A DNA stretch of 64,000 nucleotides from RI-153 sp963721725 (GTDB lineage: Bacteria; Chloroflexota; Anaerolineae; Caldilineales; Caldilineaceae). The position numbers were made by a program, and so were the translations under genes. The notes under the pieces were generated by a model. It saw nothing but the letters and a program-made list of their open reading frames with translations. It was not told the DNA's origin and did no database searches. Below, in pieces: positions 53,699 to 62,878 of the stretch; the first letter of the stretch is position 1; each line of letters opens with the position of its first letter. The stretch covers positions 124,001 to 188,000 of the forward strand of contig CAVRLX010000032.1 of NCBI GenBank assembly GCA_963721725.1, read 5' to 3'.

Positions 53699-56089
53699 CT
53701 ACCTTACCATCCTTTGTTTCAAGACGCAGCGCATAATCCCCGTAGGATTAGGCGTGAAGGATTTTACGAGAAGTGCCTCAGTGCCGGTTACCTGGCCGCT
53801 GGTTGGTCCTGTCAGTATGCCGCTTACCAACGTTGCGGGTATCTCTGCGCTATCCGTTTTTACCTGTGCGACTGTATCAAATTTACCCGCAATGATCCTA
53901 TTCATCATCAGTTTGTAGGCCCAGGCAGATGGGTATGCGTAATTTCTGGGAATGCCACGATAGAGAGGATCAGGACTATCAGGAGGCAAGATCACGATTT
54001 TGTCTTTGTTGTAATTCTCACATATAGAAGCAGGCGCATCCACAAATGGACATACATCATAGAATTTGCGGATGGCGTAATAGGTGCGTGGATCGGCTGC
54101 ATCGGTGTGTTCGCTGATTTGTCCGGCGTGTACATAGTCGGGTACATCGTTGTAACCCTTTTCACCTGACCCACCACTGTCAACATGAGGAATTCCATAG
54201 CTTTTCCCAGGCATGTTGAACGCATGCTCTATCTCGTGTGGAATCGTCCAGAAATCTTTTTCGTAATGGACAAAATCATAACCACCAGACTGAGCTACGC
54301 CCCCCCCAAATCCAGGGAAGACCGCCACATGAAAAACCTTCGCATTGGCCCGCAGTTCGTTCAGCCTCTCGAAGAGAGGAGCCGAATAGCTCACGCTCAT
54401 CTTAGCATCCATAGATAGCATCTGCACTGCACCCACATCTTGAAGTGCTGCTGTGGGCATATAATCAAGCATAGCCTTGCGTATCATGGCAACTTGTGCA
54501 TCTGTTGCGGTTCCGGTCGGGTGCGAGCCTTTATAAAACTGAACGGGCACAGCAGGCACAGTTATCAACGGCAAGGCAATTGCGCCGTCCTTGATACTAT
54601 CTTTGTCCGAAAGCACCTCATCACATTCGATGGTGCCGCCGCTATTGGGGCGAATCTGCAGGGTGAGGCTGTTGCCCGCAACCCACTCTGGGGGTAACTC
54701 GAAAAAGAGGCTATCGCTCAGTTCTGCACGACTGGGATTGGTCTTCACAGTGATATGGGAGGGCACAATCGTCCCCAGGCCCGATACCACCTCTTTAACG
54801 CCCGTTGCGTTGGGGTTGAAGAGTCGAGCACTGAAGTTCTCCACGGGGTTACCAGTGTTGCTCCGTACGTGTGCCCGCACAAACGTAAATCGTCCTGAAA
54901 CCAGTGGCATTTCGTTGTTAAGGTTCTGGATACCCTGGGTGACTTCTAGTGCCGTTAGTCGTACCGTTCCCTGGTCATTGCACGATTGATTGCTGGCTGG
55001 CGGTGCTGAAACTGAAGCTGCATCAATGTTGGCAATCACATCCACTGTAAGGACGCGGTTGTTCTGATCGGCGATTGTAACCTGGGCACTTTGTTGCCCA
55101 GTGATGTTGCGGCTCTTAAAGTAGTCCAGGTTGACGGTTACCGATAATTGGGGATTTGTATCAGTGGCCCCTTTTCCGGGAGCAAGAATAACCCATCCTG
55201 GTTGATCGGTGGTGGCATTCCACTTGAGAACGCCGCCTGTACTTTCGATCTGCAATGAGGCAGATGGATTTGTTCCGCCGAGTCGGGCTGAGAAAGAGAG
55301 GCGGCTGCGGTTTACCTTGAGTACGGGCTGGGGCGCATCAGGTTCACTGCCCGGATTTTGTACAGTGCCATCACAAGAACCACCCAGCGTGATGTATACG
55401 GGAATCGTATACGTACGTAGGTTTGTGGTAAGTGTCAGGTTTTTTACGTTGGTTCCCTTCGATAGTCCCGAGTTGTAGGGGCGAAACGTGATAACAGAAG
55501 TATACCCTTGTGCTGTGAATGATCCTCGTTCCCTATAGGTGACTGGAAAGCCAAACTTGTATGACGTCCATTCCTCCGTAGACGTGTCCTGGATTGTGAT
55601 ACTTTGATCTTTGAAGATGTCCCACCCCGAGGTTGCTGTGCTACAAAATGAGAGTAGACCAGGACTGTAGGGCAAATTGGGGGCCATAACTTCAATCGTG
55701 AAGGCTGCAAGTTCTGCTAGGCTTTGTGTACCCTGGTTATCCCGTGCACGAATAACAATCGGATTGGTAACTCCAGCATCGGCCTGACCTGGAGTACCCT
55801 GTAAAATGCCCGTCTGTGCATCAAACGTAGCCCAGGTTGGCTTGTTTTCGATCTCATAGGCAATAGGATTGCCGTCTGGATCAGTAGCTGTAGCTGCAAA
55901 ATAGTAAAGTTCGCCAACCTTGGCCTTTAAGGGTGGTTGTATGGAACCGAAGACGGGCGGGCGGTTAATGGCAGCTTCACTCGCCACGACCTTGATTGAA
56001 AAGACTGGAAGGCTGCTGCTGTCCTTTCCATCGCTGACGCTGATAACAATGTTGCTGCTTGTTCCAGCTTCTGTTGGTTTGCCGCTCAA
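53699..56089 (-). CDS. Central piece of secreted protein D with HEIEH metallopeptidase-like domain
   Basis: 796 residues without a start of its own. Order: two putative-Ig (He_PIG-like) domains (PIAYEIENKPTWATFDAQTG), a BACON-type domain (LSFSARLGGTNPSASLQIES), then a region starting TVRLTALEVTQGIQNLNNEM that leads to a probable zinc peptidase site, WTIPHEIEHAFNMPGKSYGI. HEIEH fits HExxH, and a following His/Asp pair (PHVDSGG) could give the third ligand. This resembles large secreted metalloproteases predicted in other Chloroflexota. Upstream of 56089 the same text continues in another frame (GNKPAWATFDPQTGSLSG at about 56090-56150). Confidence 0.7.
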   Translation of the reverse strand: MSGKPTEAGTSSNIVISVSDGKDSSSLPVFSIKVVASEAAINRPPVFGSIQPPLKAKVGELYYFAATATDPDGNPIAYEIENKPTWATFDAQTGILQGTPGQADAGVTNPIVIRARDNQGTQSLAELAAFTIEVMAPNLPYSPGLLSFCSTATSGWDIFKDQSITIQDTSTEEWTSYKFGFPVTYRERGSFTAQGYTSVITFRPYNSGLSKGTNVKNLTLTTNLRTYTIPVYITLGGSCDGTVQNPGSEPDAPQPVLKVNRSRLSFSARLGGTNPSASLQIESTGGVLKWNATTDQPGWVILAPGKGATDTNPQLSVTVNLDYFKSRNITGQQSAQVTIADQNNRVLTVDVIANIDAASVSAPPASNQSCNDQGTVRLTALEVTQGIQNLNNEMPLVSGRFTFVRAHVRSNTGNPVENFSARLFNPNATGVKEVVSGLGTIVPSHITVKTNPSRAELSDSLFFELPPEWVAGNSLTLQIRPNSGGTIECDEVLSDKDSIKDGAIALPLITVPAVPVQFYKGSHPTGTATDAQVAMIRKAMLDYMPTAALQDVGAVQMLSMDAKMSVSYSAPLFERLNELRANAKVFHVAVFPGFGGGVAQSGGYDFVHYEKDFWTIPHEIEHAFNMPGKSYGIPHVDSGGSGEKGYNDVPDYVHAGQISEHTDAADPRTYYAIRKFYDVCPFVDAPASICENYNKDKIVILPPDSPDPLYRGIPRNYAYPSAWAYKLMMNRIIAGKFDTVAQVKTDSAEIPATLVSGILTGPTSGQVTGTEALLVKSFTPNPTGIMRCVLKQRMVR

Positions 56090-56594
56090 TGACCCGTCTG
56101 GGGATCAAATGTAGCCCAGGCTGGTTTATTGCCAATACTAAAGACGAGTGAGCCCAAATCTGTGAGATCAGCATCGGTGGCATCGGCATCAAAGCTGTAT
56201 AGTTCTCCTACTACACCTTGTGTCTTGGGAACCCCATAGATGAAGGGCGGGGCATTTTTCTGTTGTGTGGGTGTACTGGTAGGTGTATTGCTTGCTGTGG
56301 CTGTTGGCGTTGGTGAGTTTGTGGCTGTTGGCGTTGGTGAGTTTGGTTGCTGTTGGCGTAGCCGTGTTTGCCTTCTCTTTTAAGGAAACAGATCTAAACT
56401 TTGTTTCCCCAGCGATAATGGTAACCGTCTCTTCATTGGACTCATATCCATGTGCCGTTACCCGGAAAGTGTATGTGCCAGCCCCTACATTCTGGATTTG
56501 ATAATTACCTTGGGAACTGCTAAACGTAGTTGTGATGACGTTGGGGTTCGACTGTAATATGAGGGAAACTTGCGCGTCGGCAATAGGGAAGGCG
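56090..56594 (-). pseudogene. Broken linker region of protein D
   Basis: In alternating frames this shows a third Cna-B-like repeat (IADAQVSLILQSNPNVITTT, then YTFRVTAHGYESNEETVTI), a Thr-Pro linker with TNSPTPTATSNTPTSTPTQQ, and the first Ig-like domain (VVGELYSFDADATDADLTDL). It joins the N-terminal piece to the central piece with at least two indels. Confidence 0.55.
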
Positions 56595-57308
56595 CTAAGA
56601 GTAGTAACTTCTCCTTGGATTGCCCCTGGACTGTTTGAAGGGGCGCGCTGTCATTGTTACATTTTTCTGGAGAGTCTCCCCAGCTACAATGGTGACCGTC
56701 TCTTCATGGGTCTTGAAGTTGGGTGCCGTTACCCGGAATGTATATGTGCCGGCTGCTACATTTTGAATCTTATATCCCTGATAGCTATTAGTCGTTGTGA
56801 TGACGTTTGAGTTTGCTTGCGAGATGAGCGCAACCTCAGCCGTAGTTATAGGCATTGAGTTTTCGGGACTTAGAATGTATCCCTCAATCGAGCCAACTGC
56901 AGACGCCTTTTGCACCTGCACATCTATACGCTTTGTCACGCCAGCCTCAATCGTAACAGTCTGTTCATAGCTCTGAAAATTAGAGTCAGGATCAAGTACC
57001 TGTAGCGTATAGGTGTCGGTCGGGACATTTTCAAATAAGTAGTGCCCATCGGATGAGGAGCTAGAGGTTAGGTATTTGATAGTTGGATTTGACTGTAGAA
57101 TCAGGTTAACATTTGCAGATGCGAAACTCCCGCTGTCGGCATAAGTAATGATTCCTTCTACCGAGCCTGTATTAGATTCTGCTGCTACGGCTGTACTTAT
57201 CGATAGTGAAGACCAGATAAACCAGCCCAGTGCTGCGAAGATTAGCAACAAGGCTCCAAAGTACGAAATAAGCTTTCTTTTCCCCCAAATGCTCATATCC
57301 TGTTTCAC
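56595..57308 (-). CDS. N-terminal piece of secreted protein D (Cna-B/carboxypeptidase-regulatory-like repeats)
   Basis: Starts at GTG 57308 (MKQDMSIWGKRK) or ATG 57296, followed by a hydrophobic signal segment (FGALLLIFAALGWFIW). Two repeats of about 85 residues follow: GSVEGIITYADSGSFASANV ... YTLQVLDPDSNFQSYEQTVT and GSIEGYILSPENSMPITTAE ... YTFRVTAPNFKTHEETVTIV. These match the carboxypeptidase-regulatory/Cna-B beta-sandwich type used as stalks. The frame ends after a third repeat begins. 52488-57308 together would encode about 1600 residues. The small gene at 57434-57625 lies 125 bases upstream. Confidence 0.7.
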   Translation of the reverse strand: MKQDMSIWGKRKLISYFGALLLIFAALGWFIWSSLSISTAVAAESNTGSVEGIITYADSGSFASANVNLILQSNPTIKYLTSSSSSDGHYLFENVPTDTYTLQVLDPDSNFQSYEQTVTIEAGVTKRIDVQVQKASAVGSIEGYILSPENSMPITTAEVALISQANSNVITTTNSYQGYKIQNVAAGTYTFRVTAPNFKTHEETVTIVAGETLQKNVTMTARPFKQSRGNPRRSYYS

Positions 57309-57433
57309 TTTCTTATGGACTATAGATGCTTTATGAACAAAAAAGCTGATGAAACTATGGTTTTGTTTGTGGAAAACTCATTTGTTGTCTACATCTTTTT
57401 CCTCCTGACCTTGTGAATCACCTTGCCCTTTGC

Positions 57434-57625
57434 TCATGTGCCTAGTGTCAGCAGAATAGATTCCTCTTTCAGACCCATCACAGCTAGCAGATAGAACGAC
57501 AATGCAGGGGGATTGGTGAAAGTCTCGACCTCGCCTGTCAGCGTATTTTGCAGTGCCAGCCGCCAGGGCACACCGGCATGATTACGCCACAACCGCAGCA
57601 GGTATGAGTGATAGTGGTGTGACAT
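57434..57625 (-). CDS. Small protein of YHSY-LRLWR family, copy 2
   Basis: 63 residues: MSHHYHSYLLRLWRNHAGVP, WRLALQNTLTGEVETF, then ALSFYLLAVM and a short tail. It is about two-thirds identical to the product at 49475-49729 over its first 50 residues but lacks the acidic tail. Like its paralogue it is the first gene after the 24-bp motif (57683-57706) and precedes two secreted-protein genes. Function unknown; no membrane segment or signal is evident. Confidence 0.7.
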   Translation of the reverse strand: MSHHYHSYLLRLWRNHAGVPWRLALQNTLTGEVETFTNPPALSFYLLAVMGLKEESILLTLGT

Positions 57626-57682
57626 GGCTGAGCCTTTCGTGTGCGCTTCGGAAAATAAACAATGGTGCTACAGTACCAAGCC

Positions 57683-57706
57683 ACCGTGACAAAAACGCAA
57701 CAAAGC
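57683..57706 (-). promoter_or_regulatory. Shared 24-bp upstream motif, copy 2
   Basis: Identical over 24 bases to 49910-49933. On the minus strand TTGTCA lies at the same place, but the position 16 bases downstream reads TAGCAC, a poor -10 box. The motif therefore may be a regulator site rather than only a promoter. The small gene starts 58 bases downstream. Confidence 0.6.
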
Positions 57707-57838
57707 TGTAACTTCTCTCTTAACCTCTCCTGAAGATTTGCATTTTGGCGATAAACCTTTAATATTCGTATTCCCCCGACTGTGCGGAATCTGCTGGCTC
57801 CGTACATGGTTTGTGTTCCTTTCCGATCACATCATCGC

Positions 57839-57844
57839 TATAAT
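57839..57844 (+). promoter_or_regulatory. Possible -10 box for the BTAD-nSTAND1 gene
   Basis: A perfect TATAAT at 57839-57844, about 104 bases before ATG 57948. No good -35 box is seen, as would fit an activator-dependent promoter. Nothing else gene-like is visible in 57707-57947. Confidence 0.35.
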
Positions 57845-57947
57845 CTGCGTCCTGTTGCACGGATGTGTAACAGCCGTGGATGATCTCGCAGTATCCTCAG
57901 GTCAGCTACGGTCACGGCGCAGATCCTTCATCACGCTATGAGGATCT

Positions 57948-60900
57948 ATGTCTAGCCTTCGTTTTTCTTTATTTGGCCCATTTCAGCTATCTGTTGTCGA
58001 CCAACCTCTCACCTTCCCCACCGAGCGCAGCCGGGCCTTGCTGGCCTATCTGGCGCTCCATCCTCACCAACCGCAACAACGCAAAATCCTGGCCGAACTG
58101 CTGTGGGATGACCGGATTGGCAGCGACAGTCTGACCAATCTGCGCACTGAACTCAGTCGCCTGCGCCGCAGCCTGGATGGGCTTGAATCGGCCTTGCTCG
58201 AAACAGACCGCAATACGATTACCTTTGTGGGTGATGAACATATGGTGGATGCGTTGCAATTCCGCGCACTGTTGCGCGCCTGTCAACAACACCCCCACGC
58301 CGCCCCCAACGCCTGTGCCGAGTGTGCCCGGCGCATGGAAGCGGCGATGGCGCTCTATCAGGCGCCCTTCCTGAAAGATTTCTACCTGGACGGGAATATT
58401 GCCTTTGATGAATGGTTGCTGACCCAGCGCGAGATCTTTCAACAACAGGCCATGCAGGCCCTGGAATGGCTCATGGCCTATCACCAGCGCCAGCACAAAC
58501 TTGATGCTGTGATTCGTTGGGCCCAACGCCAGATCGAGCTTGCCCCCTGGCTAGAAAGCGCCCACGAAGCGTTGATGCGCGCCTATCTGTTGACGGGTGA
58601 ACGCCATCAAGCCCTGCGCCACTATGAGACCATGGTGCAGACCCTGGCCACCGAAATGGACGCCCCGCCCAGCCTCGAACTTCAGCAGCTTTACGCTCAG
58701 ATGCGGGCGGGCACAACCCGAACCACGGTCGCAACACCCCCACCCAACCCCTATCGGGGTCTCAAGGCCTTTGATGCTGAACACGCCGACCATTTTTTTG
58801 GCCGTGAAAAGAATGTGACACAGATCGTGGACTGTCTGGTGCAAGAGCCGCTGTTGATGGTGGTGGGGGCGTCGGGCAGTGGGAAATCCTCTTTGCTTCA
58901 CGCCGGCGTTGCCCCAACGCTGAGCGCAAACCAGGAGTGGCGTGTGATCTCGTTGCGGCCGGGTGCGGATCCATTTTCGGCGCTAGCAAATGTGTTGGTT
59001 CCCCGGTTGCCAGAAGGGTCTCCCCTCATAGACCGTCTGCGCCAGGGGCCATTTGCCTGGTGCGATCTGAGCGAAGCCCTCCAGGCCCCTGTGGCGGATC
59101 TGGCTCAAAGTGATAGCAAACCCTGCCCGCCCAAAGTTTTGATCATGCTCGACCAGTTTGAAGAACTCTTTTCACTTTGCACGGATGTCACAATGCGCCA
59201 GCACTTTCTAGATCTGCTGGTGGATGCCATTGAACAGCAACCCGCGTGGCTGGCGCTGCTATTGGCGTTGCGGGCCGATTTTTTGGGGCAGGTCTTGTCC
59301 AATGGCCGATTTGCCGATGCAATCGGCCGCAACCTGTTGGCCCTGGGGGCGATGACCCGCGCCGAAATGGCCCAGGCCGTACAGCAACCGGCGCACAGGT
59401 ATGGGGTTCATTTTGAGCCTGGGCTGGTGGAGCGGCTGCTGGATGACGTGGGCAATGATGCCGGGCGGCTGCCTTTGTTACAGTTCACCCTCACCCGCCT
59501 CTGGCAAGAGCAGCGCCACGGCTGGATTACCCACGAAGCCTACGAAGCATTGGAAGAGGTGGCCGGGGCACTCAATCACTACGCCGATGGCATTCTGGCC
59601 CGCCTGCAGCCCCATCAACAGCTGCTGGCGCAACGGATTTTCTTACGATTGGTGCAGGTGTTGGAGGGCGTAGAAGATTCCCGGCGCGTGGGGCTGCGTC
59701 GAGAGTTCAACGCCGAGGAATGGGCGGTGGTGCAGACGCTGGCCGATGCACGCCTGTTGGTGACGGATCAGGTGGCAGGCGGCGAGGAGGGCGTGGAACT
59801 GGTTCACGAAGCGCTGATCCACGACTGGCAGCGGCTGCGCACATGGCTGCATGCGGATCGGGCCTTTCGTCTCTGGCAAGGTGAGATTCGGCTGCAAGCC
59901 CAGCAGTGGGAACGCAGCGGCAACGACGAAGCCACCCTGTTGCGCGGCGCGCCGTTGGCCGAGGCTGAACGGTGGGGTGATGACCGGCGCGAGGATCTAC
60001 CCGCCTTGATCCTCTCCTTTATTACGGCCAGCCGCCTTTTGCGCCAACAACGCGAGGTGGAGCAAGAGGCACAGCGCCAACGCGAACTGGCCCAGATCCG
60101 TCAAGTGGCCGAAGCGGAGGGTCAGCGTGCCGAAGCGGAAGCCAAGACCGGACGAAGGTTGCGCGCATTTTTGGTGGGATTGGCCTTGATGCTGGTGTTG
60201 GCGCTGGTGTTGGCCCGCTATGCCCTCATCCAGGAGCAGCGGGCTGTTGAAGGGGAGGTGCAGGCGCAGGCCGAAGCCGATGCCCGCGCCACCGAGGTGG
60301 CCGTGCGCGTGGTGGCCGAAGAGCGGGCGTTGGCTGCCCAGGCCGAGGCCGAGGCTGAGCGTGCCCTTGCCGCGCCAGGAAGAGAAATTCGCTCGCGCTT
60401 CTTATTTAACTGCCAATGCCCAACTGGCTGGGGATGCACAGCCCGTGCAGCGTCGGCTTTTCGCTGTTCAGGCCGAACGGCTGTTGGATGAGATTGATCG
60501 CTATCTACCGGCGGCTGTGCAGACCCTGCGCCAGGCTGTGCGCGATCCTATGGGGATTCCGCTGCCGGGTCAGTTCATCGAAAGTGACTATTTTATGTTT
60601 AGCCCTGATGGCGAGAAAATGGTTACTTCTCATTGGGATAACACCCTGCGTGTCTGGCCGGTTGCTCAGGTTCTGGCTGGCGAAGCAGTTGTGCCACAAC
60701 GTCTGGTAGGACACACAGATCGCCTTGCCACACTGGCCTTTCACCCCAATGGCAACTGGCTGGCAAGTGGCGGGCTGGATGGCACAGTTCGTCTTTGGTC
60801 TATGCAGAGCGAGGACGAAGTTCTGGATGCTGTGATGATCTTGCCCCATGATGACAAGATCATGCGCCTGCTCTTTACGCCGGACGGCAAACGGTTGATC

Positions 60901-62763
60901 ACTGGAAGTTGGGATCAGAAAATCCGCATTTGGGATGTGAGCCGCCTGCCCGCACCATTGGATGATCCTATTATCCTCACCCAACATACAGCAGGGCCGG
61001 TGGCGCTAACCGTCAGCCCCGACAGCCGCTGGCTCTTCACCTCGGCCTATGATGCGCTCAATCTTTTATGGGACTTGACAGATTTGGAGGCAGCGCCACA
61101 AGTGATTGAAGGGCACGAGGTGTGGGCGAATGGGGCCCGTTTTACCGCCGACAGCCAGCGCTTGGTGACAGCCAGCCCCTATTCCACCCTGCGCATATAT
61201 GAAACTGCTGATCTCAGTGCCGAGCCGATTCTCTTCAATCTTGAAAAAGGACGGCTGTGGACACCAGAGATCAGCCCGGATGGGCGATGGTTGACCGTGC
61301 CCGGCGATCCTACGGAAGTTCACCTTTGGGATCTCACCGATCTAGAGGCTCCCCCCCTCTTGCTAAGTGGACACACCGCAACCATTAACCGCGTAGAGTT
61401 CAGCCCAGATGGCCGCTGGCTTGCCTCCGCCAGCCGAGACGGCACGGCGCAGATTTGGGCCATGGACAATTTGCAAGCAGCCCCCACCGTTCTGCGCGGC
61501 CACGGTGGATGGTTTACATATCTACACTTTCACCCCAGCCTGAATCTGGTGGGAACAATCGGCCTGGATCGCTTTGTGCGGCTGTGGCCGTTGGATGATC
61601 TTTCCACCGAACCGCGCATCATTACCAACGAGACGCCTGGAGAGAGGGTGCATATTGTGGTTGACCCCACCGGTCAATGGTTAATCTCCACGGTAGCCGC
61701 CGGGGTGGTCGTGCGCAAAATGAGCGATCTGGCGGCGACATCCCTGTTGTTGCCCCATGAATCGACCATTACCGCGCTGGCTGTCAGTCCGGATGCTCGG
61801 TGGTTGGGCACGGGCAGCTTTGACGGCGTGGCACGCTTGTGGGCAACCGCCGATTGGTCATCTGGACAACCTGATCCTGTGGTGTTGGATGGGCACGGCA
61901 ACGAGATCTGGTCGGCGACCTTTAGCAGCGACAGTGGCCGTTTCGTCACTGGCGGGCTGGATGGCAACGTTTTCGTGTGGGATGTCGCACAGCGACAACA
62001 GCCCATTTATTCGTTTAATCACCCCGATTCCGTTGTCACCCTCGACATTAGCCGGGACGGGCGCTGGCTTGCCACCCACGACGATGAGGATATCTGGCTG
62101 TGGCCCCTGACCACAGACACCCCTACGCCCACAGTCTTGAGCGGCCATACTTCCACGGTTTCCCTGTTGCGCTTTAGCCCAGATAATCGTTGGTTGCTGA
62201 GCCTCGCCACACAGGGAGCCGCCACCGATTACACAGCGCGTCTGTGGTCGCTGGACGATTTGGCCGCCGCTCCGTACATGCAGACCATGACCGGTATCAT
62301 CCGTGGGGCGGCCTTCTCGCCAGATAGCCAGACCGTGGCCCTGAGCATGGGCAATGCCAGCGTTTACCTGTGGTCAACAGCCCTTCCAGCCGAAGCACCG
62401 CGCGAACTCTCTACCGATGGGGCCAACAACCTGACGCTGAATTTTAGCCAAAATGGAGAATGGCTGGCTTCCGAGACAGACACCGGCATGGCCCTGTGGT
62501 CGATGGCGCAGCCAGAGCAGGGCGCGCAGCTATTGGATGACGTAACTGACAATGCAGTAACGCCGGTCTTCAGCCCCGATGGACAATCTGTGATCATTAC
62601 GGGAGAGGACGGCATCATCGCCTTGTGGACCCTGAATGTGGCGCATCTGGTTGACCGCGCCTGCGCCACTCTGGGCCGCAATTTCACCCTGGCCGAGTGG
62701 GAACAGTATCTGCCCAACACGCCCTATCAGGCTACCTGCCCGCAGTGGCCGGCAGAATACTGA
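57948..62763 (+). CDS. BTAD/SARP-like regulator fused to nSTAND1 NTPase, TM helix and WD40 propellers
   Basis: About 1605 residues once one extra C at 60375-60376 is removed. Residues 1-95 are a winged-helix DNA-binding domain of the SARP/OmpR type (ERSRALLAYLALHPHQPQQR). Residues 95-250 are the BTAD helical domain. Residues 265-640 are nSTAND1, with NPYRGLKAF, Walker A GASGSGKSSLLHAG and Walker B VLIMLDQFEELF. A coiled coil flanks a single transmembrane helix (LVGLALMLVLALVLARY, about 740). About 16 WD40 repeats follow (for example FSPDGRWLASASRDGTAQIW). It could sense a ligand and switch transcription in an NTP-dependent way. Divergent from the second secreted module. Confidence 0.85.
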
Positions 62764-62775
62764 TCTATAGAAAAT

Positions 62776-62807
62776 TCGTAGGGGTGCTGCTTGCAGCATC
62801 CCTACGA
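62776..62807. terminator. Long hairpin between the two BTAD genes
   Basis: TCGTAGGGGTGCTGC (62776-62790) pairs with GCAGCATCCCTACGA (62793-62807), with one G-T wobble, just after the stop at 62761-62763. There is no U-tract. It may be a terminator or a repetitive palindrome. Confidence 0.5.
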
Positions 62808-62878
62808 GAATGGGTGGCGTTCAACAAGAGATGTCCTATGTGCATGTCCCCCTAATTATCGGGCCTGGAGGTAAACTC

